Shown: positions 1 through 7,527 of the stretch, one piece after another | Layout of the letters: each line of letters begins with the position of its first letter | How positions within the stretch are numbered: position 1 is the first letter of the stretch | Origin: a virus | Virus record (IMG/VR): IMGVR_UViG_3300023240_000066 | Coordinates: 1-32,860 of that record | Length of the DNA: 32,860 nt | Strand: one strand, 5' to 3' | Notes under the pieces: model-generated | What the model was told of the DNA's origin: nothing | What the model saw: only the letters and a program-made list of their open reading frames with translations | The model's database searches: none | Position numbers and translations under genes: made by a program

Positions 1-127
1 TCAAGGCGGGAACCGCCTGAAGTAAAAAGCCTGTGGACATGATATTAGACTTGTATCCTTAATTGGAAATAAAGCAATTGTGAGTGAAGCAGGAAGCCCC
101 TACCTCTTTAGGGTCGGGGTAGTTCAC
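1..127 (+). mobile_element. Right-end fragment of an IS605-type element (tnpB tail / guide-RNA scaffold region)
   Basis: This stretch is a perfect inverted copy of 19860-19986. It ends in TAGTTCAC, the same last bases as the right end of the intact IS605 element at 22107. Read in the frame of its last part it gives a TnpB-like tail (ACGHDIRLVSLIGNK then EAGSPYLFRVGVVH), with a stop or frameshift further upstream, so it is a relic and not a gene. The first bases form a GGCGG-GAA-CCGCC hairpin. Its left end lies outside the window, so its full length is unknown. The neighbouring exonuclease gene takes its stop codon from the last bases of the element. Confidence 0.75.
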
Positions 128-672
128 AGAAGTTTATGTCTGATTAATCGAACTACTTGCATTGCATCTTCTACTGCATGATGTGTCACCACACTAGGTA
201 ATCCTGCTCTTTCTAAACATGTCGACAGATTAGGAACATCTTTATCATCTTTAGTAACATACATGGAACCAACGTCTAATGCTCTATGAGAAGCATTAAT
301 ATCTTTCCAATCATAAATCATATCTAGAAATTTAGAGTCGAACATACCAAAGTTTTTACCTGCAAATACTACTTTTTCTATATTATTCTCATCAAGCCAT
401 TTCCCGAAACTTTCAGCTAACTCTTTAGGAGAGATAACCATATCAGTACCTATAGCATCTCTCATCGCTAAAATAGTGTCTGTATTCATCGATAATGCAA
501 ATATTTCACCTTTGATCCTATTATCTTCTTCAAGTAGATATTTGTGATAAGTAGGGAGTGTGTCAAGAGGACGAGAATCTTGTAGATCATCGATAATTGC
601 CCCAATTTCAAGTATTTGACCTATCCAGGGATTAAGAGAAGTAGTTTCTAAGTCTAAAGAACAATAATGCAT
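124..672 (-). CDS. DnaQ-like DEDDh 3'-5' exonuclease
   Basis: This 182-residue protein has the full DEDDh exonuclease set: D7 and E9 in the DLET motif, D112 in the MFD segment, then H164 and D169 in an HxAxxD motif near the C-terminus. The family removes nucleotides from 3' ends of DNA or RNA using two metal ions. The length fits a stand-alone DnaQ/oligoribonuclease-type domain. The gene is divergent from the tagged gene at 708. Its stop codon lies inside the IS605-type right end at 1-127, so the original C-terminus may have been replaced or trimmed by that insertion. Whether it proofreads, trims RNA or degrades host DNA cannot be told. Confidence 0.85.
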   Translation of the reverse strand: MHYCSLDLETTSLNPWIGQILEIGAIIDDLQDSRPLDTLPTYHKYLLEEDNRIKGEIFALSMNTDTILAMRDAIGTDMVISPKELAESFGKWLDENNIEKVVFAGKNFGMFDSKFLDMIYDWKDINASHRALDVGSMYVTKDDKDVPNLSTCLERAGLPSVVTHHAVEDAMQVVRLIRHKLL

Positions 673-683
673 AGGGGAACCTA

Positions 684-691
684 TATAAATA
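684..691 (+). promoter_or_regulatory. Possible T4-type late promoter (TATAAATA)
   Basis: An exact TATAAATA lies in the short divergent gap upstream of the tagged gene at 708, followed by a purine-rich AGAGAGA ribosome-binding region. T4-type late promoters are defined by this octamer, and a sigma-like protein is encoded at 27964. In DNA this AT-rich several chance hits per window are expected, so only the intergenic placement supports it. Confidence 0.35.
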
Positions 692-707
692 AAAGTAGAG
701 AGATAAA

Positions 708-2222
708 ATGAATTTTTCCAAATGGCTATTTTACATAATTGAAGGGCAACTTCAAGATCAGACCTTGAAAATGGTTAATGGTGATCAAAATATATTCCAA
801 CAAATACAAAGTATCTCTCCCGAACCGAAATTCATGCCAATTATTGCTTATTTTCATATATATGAAAAAATAGCATTAAGCCAAATCCGAACAGAAATAG
901 GGCGATATATTGAATATGTAAAAAACAAAAAAATACCAATGGTTCAAATAACAAAGCGAGGAGCCTTTTTAGAAAACAAGCCTATTAACTGGATTGGTTT
1001 AACCGAAAAAATACATGCAATTGAAGAAAGAGAAAATTTTATTAACAGAGATGCTAATAAAGATGTCAATGACGGAGTTCCAGTAAAAGGTAAACCTATT
1101 TTCAGTAAGAATAATATTGATGTTTATGAAGCTCACGGTAGAGATAAATGCATTCAATATGGAACAGGATACAGCTTTTGTATTAGTAAACCAGGGAATA
1201 CAATGTGGCAAAGCTATCGAGATATACAAGCTAGTACATTCTATTTTGTGTTTGATAGAAATAGAAGTAAACAAGATCCATTACATGTTGTAGTTGTAGA
1301 TAGTACCGAAAATGGATGGAGTTTAACTGATAGTAATAATGATACAGGTAATATTGCTCAGTTCGGGTCCGATTCAGAAGCTTACATTTCACATCTAGTA
1401 TCAAAAGGAATTCCGAAAGAAATATTTAAGCATATAGAACATGATGAACAAGAAAAACTAGATAAAGAAAAATTAGGTGAACACATAGAAGATCTTGAGT
1501 ATTTTGTGAAAGAATTGAGTTATGAAGAAAAAAGCAAATATATTGGACGAGGTCATGATTTAACAGATTCTCAATTTAAATACTTAATCGATAATAATTT
1601 TGATGATCTAATTAATCAATATATAACAAACGGAGAGCCTTTAAATAAAAAAGAGCTTGTTCTGTTAAAAAACAAGCTCCTGAAATCTTACTTTAGAACC
1701 AGAATAAAAACAGCTACAAAAACTGGTTTTTATAAAATTTCCAAGGATGAATTAGAGTATTTTGACAAAAAAATGTTCTTAAGTAATTTACAAATATTTA
1801 ATCTTAATCATTTGATGGATGTTTTTGCAGGAACATACCCTAACCTCATTTTAACCGATTCTGATATAGCTGATACTGCAAATAAAATTTATGAAATCGC
1901 ATCGAAAAATCCTTTTAATGCTAAAAATATGAATTATTTCTTTGAAGATCCAAGAGTAATAAAAGCTCTAGTGAGAACCGGGGAAGATGATGTTCTATTT
2001 GTTGGTGATCGATTTATTCGTGGAGCAATGTTCACAGGAATAAGTAAGTTTATGACAAGAGCAGCTTTAGGTAAAATTAACGATATTGATCCTGATATTG
2101 TCGAGAAATTTGTAGTAAAACTTTACAAGAAATATCTCCCTAACAAGAAAAAATTTCTAATGGAAGATTTTGAAGATTATTTTAAACTAATAGGCAAAGA
2201 ACATTTATTGGACACACTATGA
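708..2222 (+). CDS. Unknown 504-residue protein with N-terminal head-targeting-like tag
   Basis: I do not recognise the family. The protein starts MNFSKWLFYIIEGQ, matching the shared tag seen on seven other proteins here, and IIE at residues 12-14 fits an L/I-x-E prohead-protease site. A central region around residues 145-235 (CIQYGTGYSFCISKPGN, then YRDIQASTFYFVFD) looks like a compact folded domain of the kind found in large phages. The C-terminal half is charged and probably helical. The start is supported by an AGAGAGA stretch just upstream. The gene overlaps the next by ATGA, so it is co-translated with the tagged acetyltransferase. An internal head protein is the best guess. Confidence 0.8.
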   Translation: MNFSKWLFYIIEGQLQDQTLKMVNGDQNIFQQIQSISPEPKFMPIIAYFHIYEKIALSQIRTEIGRYIEYVKNKKIPMVQITKRGAFLENKPINWIGLTEKIHAIEERENFINRDANKDVNDGVPVKGKPIFSKNNIDVYEAHGRDKCIQYGTGYSFCISKPGNTMWQSYRDIQASTFYFVFDRNRSKQDPLHVVVVDSTENGWSLTDSNNDTGNIAQFGSDSEAYISHLVSKGIPKEIFKHIEHDEQEKLDKEKLGEHIEDLEYFVKELSYEEKSKYIGRGHDLTDSQFKYLIDNNFDDLINQYITNGEPLNKKELVLLKNKLLKSYFRTRIKTATKTGFYKISKDELEYFDKKMFLSNLQIFNLNHLMDVFAGTYPNLILTDSDIADTANKIYEIASKNPFNAKNMNYFFEDPRVIKALVRTGEDDVLFVGDRFIRGAMFTGISKFMTRAALGKINDIDPDIVEKFVVKLYKKYLPNKKKFLMEDFEDYFKLIGKEHLLDTL

Positions 2223-2614
2223 ATTTTAATCAATGGATGCTAGTAGAAAATAACACTGATGTACAGATATCAACACCTATAAGAAAGCATTCTAGTTTTT
2301 CTGAAGAATATGAATATACCACAAATGGCGGTATTTTAAGGATAGTAAATCCTAATTCTCAATGGTGGAAATACAGTGTTGTCGAGACTCACGTTCAAGA
2401 GGATTATCGAAGACAAGGAATCGCTTCTATTCTTATAGATAAAGCTCTTGAACACCTCAAAGGAAAAGGAGATATTGCTGCTCAAACTTCGACTGATGCA
2501 AGCATAATGTTGTTTTGGAATAAAGGTTTTCGTAATCAAAGCAATAATTTAGAAGAAGCTTTAAACACTAGAAAAGAAAATTCTTCTGTTTTGTTGATTT
2601 ATAAAAATAGTTAA
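2219..2614 (+). CDS. GNAT-family N-acetyltransferase with head-targeting-like tag
   Basis: This 131-residue protein has the acetyl-CoA binding signature of GNAT enzymes at residues 64-69 (RRQGIA), inside the usual context of a strand (VVETHVQEDY) followed by a helix (SILIDKALEHL). A second conserved part is FWNKGFR near the C-terminus. GNATs move an acetyl group from acetyl-CoA to an amine; the substrate is unknown. The first residues MNFNQWMLVEN form the shared tag, ending in an LVE site. It overlaps the upstream tagged gene by ATGA. If the tag is a packaging signal, this enzyme would be delivered into the host with the genome. Confidence 0.8.
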   Translation: MNFNQWMLVENNTDVQISTPIRKHSSFSEEYEYTTNGGILRIVNPNSQWWKYSVVETHVQEDYRRQGIASILIDKALEHLKGKGDIAAQTSTDASIMLFWNKGFRNQSNNLEEALNTRKENSSVLLIYKNS

Positions 2615-2636
2615 AACTAAGAGATAGGTGCTTTAT

Positions 2637-2732
2637 CCATCGGCGGCTCTCATCCCACTACCCTAAAGAGGTTTGGGTCGGAGTACCGACCCAAACTTTC
2701 TACGAAAGTAGGGGTTTTCTCGCCGCCGATGG
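2637..2732 (-). mobile_element. Left-end fragment of an IS605-type element, bounded by TTTAT/ATAAA
   Basis: This 96-bp piece lies between two convergent genes. It is almost identical to the left-end part of the 338-bp element at 20107-20197 and to most of the 86-bp element at 17588. Read on the plus strand it encodes a TnpA-like tail (LSSHYPKEVWVG to FLAADG, then stop). Unlike the other copies it is flanked by a perfect 16-bp inverted repeat (2632-2647 and 2722-2737), so it has TTTAT before one end and ATAAA after the other. Inside are a GGGTCGG-AGTA-CCGACCC hairpin and a CTAC-GAAA-GTAG hairpin. No right end is present, so it is probably a solo left end. Confidence 0.7.
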
Positions 2733-2762
2733 ATAAAAACAAAAATATGTAATTTTACAAAA

Positions 2763-3260
2763 TTACATAACTAATTCTCTAAACACAAAATCCCCTTTAT
2801 CTACTTCATTAGCCAATAGTAGATCATCAAAAGCACTAATGTCAATTGAAGTATCACCAGTATATTCTCCAAGAACAACAGAATGATATACTTTGTCATA
2901 TAACCTAGTTTCCAAAATGTATTCATATATCTGTTTACCACCAATAATAAAACATTCCTGGCAACCTAACTTTTCTGCAAAATCTAAACCATGTTCTATA
3001 GCAGAAAAAAGATAACACTCTCTTTCAGGATGTGTCAAAGATTCAGGGAAATCAGAATAATCCCTAGATATAACAATATTACATCTATCTTTTAATGGTC
3101 TTACAGGTAATGATTGCCATGTCTTCCTACCCATCAAAACAGTATTGTTCAACGTCAAAGATTTAAATATCTTTAAATCTTCAGGTAGATTCCAAGGTAA
3201 TGCATTATCTTTACCTATAAGCCCATTCTTGTCAGTTGCAAGAATTAATGATCTAAGCAT
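2763..3260 (-). CDS. folA: Dihydrofolate reductase
   Basis: This 165-residue protein matches DHFR throughout: an N-terminal SLILATDKNGLIGKDNALPW segment, the LPEDLKIFKSLT helix, the VLMGRKTWQSLP NADPH-binding motif, and the CFIIGGKQIYEYIL motif. It reduces dihydrofolate to tetrahydrofolate with NADPH, regenerating the cofactor oxidised by thymidylate synthase, whose gene lies just upstream on the same strand. The length is usual for the family. Phages carry this pair to keep dTMP supply high during replication. Confidence 0.95.
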   Translation of the reverse strand: MLRSLILATDKNGLIGKDNALPWNLPEDLKIFKSLTLNNTVLMGRKTWQSLPVRPLKDRCNIVISRDYSDFPESLTHPERECYLFSAIEHGLDFAEKLGCQECFIIGGKQIYEYILETRLYDKVYHSVVLGEYTGDTSIDISAFDDLLLANEVDKGDFVFRELVM

Positions 3261-3282
3261 TTATGTTTTTGTATTGTTTAAA

Positions 3283-3290
3283 TATTTATA
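3283..3290 (-). promoter_or_regulatory. Possible TATAAATA promoter upstream of folA
   Basis: On the minus strand an exact TATAAATA lies about 22 bases before the folA start, in the gap between folA and the next upstream gene. It fits the T4 late octamer, but folA is not a typical late gene and the sequence is very AT-rich, so a chance match is quite possible. Confidence 0.25.
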
Positions 3291-3309
3291 TTAATCTTCA
3301 AATAATTTT

Positions 3310-3516
3310 TCAATGATCTAAGCATTCATACGCCAATTGAATCAGTTCATCTAGTTCACTAGGTGTCATCTCAATACCAATATTCGCTATCTGATTTCGT
3401 AATTTCACTTTTTCTACAGGAGAATATGATGCATATGCTTCAAAAATTTCTCTATTCTCTTTACAATGCTTGATCAATGTTTCAAGATTATTCTGCTTGT
3501 TCTTTACTCTCGACAT
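3310..3516 (-). CDS. Small unknown protein in the thyA-folA operon
   Basis: I do not recognise this 68-residue protein. It is charged and predicted helical, with an MTPSELDELIQLAYECL C-terminal helix. It starts with ATG and overlaps the end of the preceding gene by 13 bases, so translation is probably coupled. It lies between the 117-residue gene and folA on the same strand, which makes it part of the nucleotide-metabolism transcript. A remote resemblance in the TPEEL/TPSEL region to the 75-residue protein at 5500 is too weak to call homology. Confidence 0.6.
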   Translation of the reverse strand: MSRVKNKQNNLETLIKHCKENREIFEAYASYSPVEKVKLRNQIANIGIEMTPSELDELIQLAYECLDH

Positions 3517-3857
3517 ATTATTTTCATACTATTTGGGTTTAATATTGCTAATCGAGCCTCATATACAGGCTCAAGACTTGATTTAAAATAAAAATAATCA
3601 AATCTATAAGGATTATAGCTTACATCATGAGCTATATCCAGACTTTTATTAAAGTCGTTTTCAGTAGAAATTAAACATCCTCGAACGAAGGCATGAACGT
3701 TCTTAACTTTTTTCTCTAAAACACGTTTTCTTCCTGCTGGCTGAACAACAAATCTGCAATTTTCTAAAATCAAATATCGAGAATAAAGAATAACTTTGCC
3801 TTTCTGTCTTACAGAATAGCAGTTCTTGTTTAAATTCTTATAGCATTCAACATTCAT
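3504..3857 (-). CDS. Conserved phage protein of unknown function
   Basis: This 117-residue protein contains the segment FVVQPAGRKRVLEKKVKNVH followed by AFVRGC, which I associate with small conserved phage proteins of unknown role. It is basic in the middle and ends in a hydrophobic, proline-containing tail. The start codon overlaps the thyA stop as TAATG, so it is translated by re-initiation after ThyA, and its own end overlaps the next small gene. A structural or nucleic-acid-binding role is possible, but nothing in the sequence decides it. Confidence 0.7.
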   Translation of the reverse strand: MNVECYKNLNKNCYSVRQKGKVILYSRYLILENCRFVVQPAGRKRVLEKKVKNVHAFVRGCLISTENDFNKSLDIAHDVSYNPYRFDYFYFKSSLEPVYEARLAILNPNSMKIICRE

Positions 3858-4729
3858 TAAACCGATATAGGAACCTTCATTCTTGGCAAGGGATTATAAT
3901 CTTCTAAAGTAAAGTCATCTGCGACGTAATCATAAATCGATTCTCTTTTATTTAATTTGAGAATAGGAGAATTCGGTTTATCTCGATCAAGGTATTCTTT
4001 AACTAAATCAATATGATTTAGATAGATGTGAGCATTACCAGAAGTGTGATATAGTTTTTCTGGCTTCATATCAAATAATTGAGCGAACATATAAGTATAA
4101 AATGCTGCACCTTGAAGGTTGGTCGAGAGATTTCCCACAAACATATCACTACTACGCTGAAAAACACAACACGATAATTTATTCAATTCCCCTGATTCAT
4201 CTGGCACAGGCACAAATTGATAAACTAAATGGCACGGCGGCAATTTACAATGTTTTGAATCAACAACGTCTGGTCTCCAAAAAGAAAATAATATCCTTCT
4301 AGATTCTCGATTATTTTTTAATAGATCTAAAACATAATCAATTTGATTAAATCCTTTTTCTGGGTCAATGACTTTTTCGATAGTTCCATTAAAATTAATT
4401 AAATTAGGACCATAGCCATAACCAATAGAAGATTTCTTGAAATTTGGTTCAGAAAATGAGTCATCTTCCCAGAAATCCCAAACATTTGATCCCATTTCTC
4501 GCAAATCAGAGATTAGATCTGAACCTGTTAAAAACCATAAATATTCTTTTAACATGCTTTTCCAAGATGTTTTTCTCCTAGTAGGTATTGGAACTCTTTC
4601 AGAAATGTCAATTTCTGTGTGAACTCCAGGAAGATAAAGGGTTCCTGTGCCAGTTCTGTCATTTGACCGATAACCCTCATCCAAAACTTTTTGGAGATTG
4701 ACATCGAAATTATCAAGAATGTAAGTCAT
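3857..4729 (-). CDS. thyA: Thymidylate synthase
   Basis: This 290-residue protein is a ThyA-type synthase, making dTMP from dUMP with methylenetetrahydrofolate. Visible signatures are YRSNDRTGTGT near residue 20, the catalytic cysteine C166 in LPPCHLVYQF, the dUMP-binding QRSSDMFVG segment near 191, HIYLNH near 234, and the C-terminal RMKVPISV. The usual VYGxQWR region is altered here (SIGYGYGP around residue 101), which is a divergence from cellular enzymes. It heads an operon with two small genes and folA. Confidence 0.95.
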   Translation of the reverse strand: MTYILDNFDVNLQKVLDEGYRSNDRTGTGTLYLPGVHTEIDISERVPIPTRRKTSWKSMLKEYLWFLTGSDLISDLREMGSNVWDFWEDDSFSEPNFKKSSIGYGYGPNLINFNGTIEKVIDPEKGFNQIDYVLDLLKNNRESRRILFSFWRPDVVDSKHCKLPPCHLVYQFVPVPDESGELNKLSCCVFQRSSDMFVGNLSTNLQGAAFYTYMFAQLFDMKPEKLYHTSGNAHIYLNHIDLVKEYLDRDKPNSPILKLNKRESIYDYVADDFTLEDYNPLPRMKVPISV

Positions 4730-4798
4730 ATATACTTTTTATGTAGAAGTATCAATTTTCTACATTTTAGCAAGTCAAAGAATCTATGGCAATGAATT

Positions 4799-5503
4799 AT
4801 GTTAAATTTTAAAGAATGGCTCAAAGAAATTTTATTAGAAAATATCCAAGGAGAATATTGGATTATGGATGGATTTGCTATGGGGGCTGATGGGGGTTTA
4901 AACGACTTCAATCACGAAGGCTATGCAATAGAAAACGCAAGGCAAATTATCATTTCAGATGCTGAAGATTATGTAGACTCTTATTCTTACGGTGAATATA
5001 TTGACTGGGACCAATTCCTAAAAGATTTACTAAATGGTTATGTAGAAGAAAATCCAAAATATGAAGAGTTAGTGGATGATGATCCAAACCAACTTCTTTC
5101 TATTATATGGAAGGAATTACAAATTGACCCAGAAATTTTAAGTATTGCTTATGATCAAGGAGATGTAAGAAATTTAGCAATGAAGAAGTGGGGCTGGAAA
5201 GCTGCAAGAGGTAATCACGTTCAAACATGGACTCTTACTAGAGAAGATTCACTAAGTATAATATCAGGTTTACATGAAGTTCTTCCTTATGACAATAAGC
5301 AAGACTTTGAAATAGAATTAGAAGTAATGTCAACCAGGAAATTGTACCAGATACCACTTTCTATTTTGAATACTGGCAATCCAATGAAAATAATGAATTA
5401 CGATAGAGAAAAGCAAAATTCAGAAAAAGAAAAATCATATTCCAATGCATTTAACCAAATAAACAAACCTTCTAATCCTTTTTATAGTAGGTTTGGTGAT
5501 TAG
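4799..5503 (+). CDS. Unknown 234-residue protein with head-targeting-like tag
   Basis: The family is not recognised. The first fifteen residues MLNFKEWLKEILLEN give the clearest version of the shared tag, with both LKE and LLE as possible prohead-protease sites. After the tag come an acidic region and then a more folded part with several tryptophans (KKWGWKAARGNHVQTWTL, around 129-146). The C-terminus is hydrophilic and probably disordered. The gene stands alone on the plus strand between two minus-strand operons, as expected for a separately expressed late gene. Confidence 0.75.
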   Translation: MLNFKEWLKEILLENIQGEYWIMDGFAMGADGGLNDFNHEGYAIENARQIIISDAEDYVDSYSYGEYIDWDQFLKDLLNGYVEENPKYEELVDDDPNQLLSIIWKELQIDPEILSIAYDQGDVRNLAMKKWGWKAARGNHVQTWTLTREDSLSIISGLHEVLPYDNKQDFEIELEVMSTRKLYQIPLSILNTGNPMKIMNYDREKQNSEKEKSYSNAFNQINKPSNPFYSRFGD

Positions 5504-5727
5504 GTTGTCTTGCTCTCCAGAATTATTTCTTTTACCATCATCTCAAACCATCTATTTTCCAGTTCGTTACCTCTACCTACCATCTCACAAATACCTTTTT
5601 CATTTGTAAGATCTAATATACCAACCTGTCCACTTAATTTCATCATGAGTTCTTCAGGTGTTAATTCAAGACCTTTCTCAGCTAGAAGCTCTCTTAGTCT
5701 ATAAAAATCAGTCTTTGCTATGTTCAT
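5500..5727 (-). CDS. Small unknown protein
   Basis: I chose the ATG at 5727 (MNIAKTDFYRLRELLAEKG, 75 residues) over the GTG at 5769 because it is preceded by an AAGAAGAAG purine stretch and because the region upstream is the coding end of a separate 49-residue gene in another frame. The protein is helical and charged, with a TPEELMMKLSG motif. No function can be assigned. Its end overlaps the convergent gene by four bases. Confidence 0.55.
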   Translation of the reverse strand: MNIAKTDFYRLRELLAEKGLELTPEELMMKLSGQVGILDLTNEKGICEMVGRGNELENRWFEMMVKEIILESKTT

Positions 5728-5857
5728 TTTTTTTCTTCTTCTTTTTAGGTTTTTTATTATAATTAGCACCTAAAGGTAGTGCAAGACCTGCAACATCTGC
5801 TGATGATGTTGCATTTTCTTTTAGTTTTTCTTTTAAGAATTCTTTGAACTTTTTCAT
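5708..5857 (-). CDS. 49-residue tagged small protein with lysine-rich tail
   Basis: This short gene is easily missed. It encodes MKKFKEFLKEKLKEN, then a neutral stretch (ATSSADVAGLALPLG), then a tail with six lysines in a row. The first part is a variant of the shared tag with LKE cleavage-type sites. Start and stop overlap those of its neighbours: TAATG with the 124-residue gene upstream, and its last twenty bases overlap the next gene. A small basic protein with a capsid-targeting signal resembles T4 internal or scaffold-core proteins, which neutralise DNA or fill the prohead. Confidence 0.6.
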   Translation of the reverse strand: MKKFKEFLKEKLKENATSSADVAGLALPLGANYNKKPKKKKKKNEHSKD

Positions 5858-6231
5858 TACATCCCCATTGGACTTTGTGGTTGATTTAATCCTTGACTCA
5901 TAAGTTGATTGAATTGATCAATATTTAATGTAATTCTTTGACCACCCATCGATGAAGCCAATTGTGTTCCATCATCATCTTTAGAGTAGGTTCTAGTATT
6001 TAGGCTCTTATCTGGTGATATTTTTATTGTCACATGAGTCACTTCTTCGCCAGATTTCTGAAAATCTTCTATAGTAAAATGAATTTTATTCATTAACTTA
6101 TCACCTATTTTCACATTAGATGCTACGTAAGAATTACCCTTTAGGTGTTCTGCTCCTATTGATAATTCTCTATCTAAACCAGATAAGTACCCTTGTTCTG
6201 CTAAATTAATATAAGATTTAAAATTTTCCAT
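5857..6231 (-). CDS. Unknown 124-residue protein with a variant of the shared tag
   Basis: I prefer the ATG at 6231 (MENFKSYINLAEQ) over the one at 6261, because the shorter start gives a tag-like N-terminus ending in an LAE site and avoids overlap with the divergent plus-strand gene. The middle of the protein is rich in beta-strand patterns (VTHVTIKISP, QRITLNIDQF) and the C-terminus is rich in Q, P and M. The function is unknown. It is translationally coupled (TAATG) to the small basic tagged protein that follows. Confidence 0.6.
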   Translation of the reverse strand: MENFKSYINLAEQGYLSGLDRELSIGAEHLKGNSYVASNVKIGDKLMNKIHFTIEDFQKSGEEVTHVTIKISPDKSLNTRTYSKDDDGTQLASSMGGQRITLNIDQFNQLMSQGLNQPQSPMGM

Positions 6232-6248
6232 AATATCTATATAGTAAT

Positions 6249-6899
6249 ATGACACTTCCATTTAATAATAAATCAAGACAAAGAAAATTTAATTGTTTTG
6301 TTTGTGGTACAGAACTTCCTTCTTTAGAAGATTTCAAAGAACATGTAGTTAAAGAGCATGAAGAACTGAAGGATTATATTATATGTCCTGTACCACACTG
6401 TAAAACGCCCGTTAGGGACCTCAAAATGCATGTTAAGTGCAATCACCCAGGATTAGATACTAAACGTCTTAAAGGTCCTCTCAGGGCTATTGTGTGGCGT
6501 GATTTCAAGAATGGTAAGACTAAAAAGAAAGTAAACTTCAAAAAAGGTGTCCATGAATCAACTAAAATGAAAAAAGGCTTTATTTTTAGAAGTGGAATGG
6601 AAGAAAGTGTCTTTAAAGCCTTAGATGATCATAAAGACATATTAGCTTATGAAGTAGAACCTTTTGTAATTGAGTATTTCTTTGAGGGAGCTAATCATAA
6701 ATACACTCCTGATGTATTTGTTACATTTCAAGATGGGAAGGAAGAGATCTGGGAAATTAAGCCAGAGAATCAAACAGAAATGGCTATTAATAAAGCTAAA
6801 TGGGAAGCTGCCAGACAAGCAGGTAAAATGCGAGGATGGGAGTTTAAAGTAATTACAGAGAAATCCGTAAAAAACCTTATTAATGAAGCTAAAAAATGA
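6249..6899 (+). CDS. C2H2 zinc-finger protein with TnsA-like PD-(D/E)XK nuclease domain
   Basis: Two zinc-finger-like motifs open the protein: C16/C19/H32/H37 and C46/C51/H61/H66. The C-terminal half (about 112-205) carries a PD-(D/E)XK nuclease pattern: E118 or E119 in the first helix, D155 in YTPDVFV, then E169-x-K171 in EIWEIKP. This strand-and-WEIKP arrangement is typical of TnsA-type endonucleases and related phage nucleases. The fingers suggest DNA binding. It overlaps the ADP-ribosyltransferase-like gene by ATGA and is probably co-expressed with it. A head-completion or DNA-processing role is possible, as phage nucleases of this fold act during packaging. Confidence 0.75.
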   Translation: MTLPFNNKSRQRKFNCFVCGTELPSLEDFKEHVVKEHEELKDYIICPVPHCKTPVRDLKMHVKCNHPGLDTKRLKGPLRAIVWRDFKNGKTKKKVNFKKGVHESTKMKKGFIFRSGMEESVFKALDDHKDILAYEVEPFVIEYFFEGANHKYTPDVFVTFQDGKEEIWEIKPENQTEMAINKAKWEAARQAGKMRGWEFKVITEKSVKNLINEAKK

Positions 6900-7495
6900 A
6901 TTTTATAGAATGGTTATTAACTGAAAAGACTTTGTACCATGGAACAGTGGTAGATAATTTGAATGATATTAAAAGATTTGGTTTAGTCGCTGGATGGCAT
7001 AATGATGATGGTCCTGGAGATTTCGTACAGCATTATTACGGCGATTATGCTCCTGAAGATATGAGTCAGGTTCGTCAAGGAATATTTATGGCTGACAAAA
7101 AATCATTACATAAAGCTGTTACCGCTATGGAATTTCATGTCGCTAAAAAAATGAATAAAGACACAGGTGATGTTTCAGATATTGATATTAGAAATCACGG
7201 ACTTATAGTAATAATCAAAGATGAAGACGATTACCACAAACCGTATGATCCTAATAATTACGAAGATGAAAATCATGACATGTTCGGCATTGAAGATGGT
7301 GATTATGCTGCTGAGAATGAATCTGGCGATTTATATTTAAGAGGTTCGAAATTACTCAAATTCCTTCAAATGAATGGATATGCAGATTTCGGGAAAAACA
7401 ATTCAGAAAAATGGAAGAACAAATTACAAGGAAATAAAGATTCAATTGAAATGAGCAAGTATCCGTTACTTAGATGGGCAAATAAACAAAACTAG
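6896..7495 (+). CDS. ADP-ribosyltransferase-fold protein with head-targeting-like tag
   Basis: After the tag MNFIEWLLTEK the sequence begins LYHGTVVDNLNDIKRFGL, the usual opening of the ADP-ribosyltransferase / RNA 2'-phosphotransferase fold, where the first strand and H-G pair help hold NAD. Later segments fit the fold: GIFMADKKSLHKAV (second strand and helix) and NESGDLYLRGSKLL near the C-terminus. I cannot identify the catalytic glutamate with certainty. T4 packages the ART Alt in its head with a similar leader and injects it to modify host RNA polymerase, so a tagged ART-like protein here is a strong parallel. The LTE at 8-10 fits the protease site. Confidence 0.65.
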   Translation: MNFIEWLLTEKTLYHGTVVDNLNDIKRFGLVAGWHNDDGPGDFVQHYYGDYAPEDMSQVRQGIFMADKKSLHKAVTAMEFHVAKKMNKDTGDVSDIDIRNHGLIVIIKDEDDYHKPYDPNNYEDENHDMFGIEDGDYAAENESGDLYLRGSKLLKFLQMNGYADFGKNNSEKWKNKLQGNKDSIEMSKYPLLRWANKQN

Positions 7496-7525
7496 ATTCA
7501 ACTTAGCGATTTTGCTAAATTGAAT
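7496..7525 (+). promoter_or_regulatory. Hairpin just before the 7528 start codon
   Basis: A 12-bp stem with one mismatch (7496-7507 against 7514-7525, six-base loop) fills the gap between the ART-like gene and the start at 7528. No T-run follows, so it is a poor terminator. It covers the place where a ribosome-binding site would lie, and none is obvious, so it may limit translation of the next gene. Confidence 0.4.
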
Positions 7526-7527
7526 TC

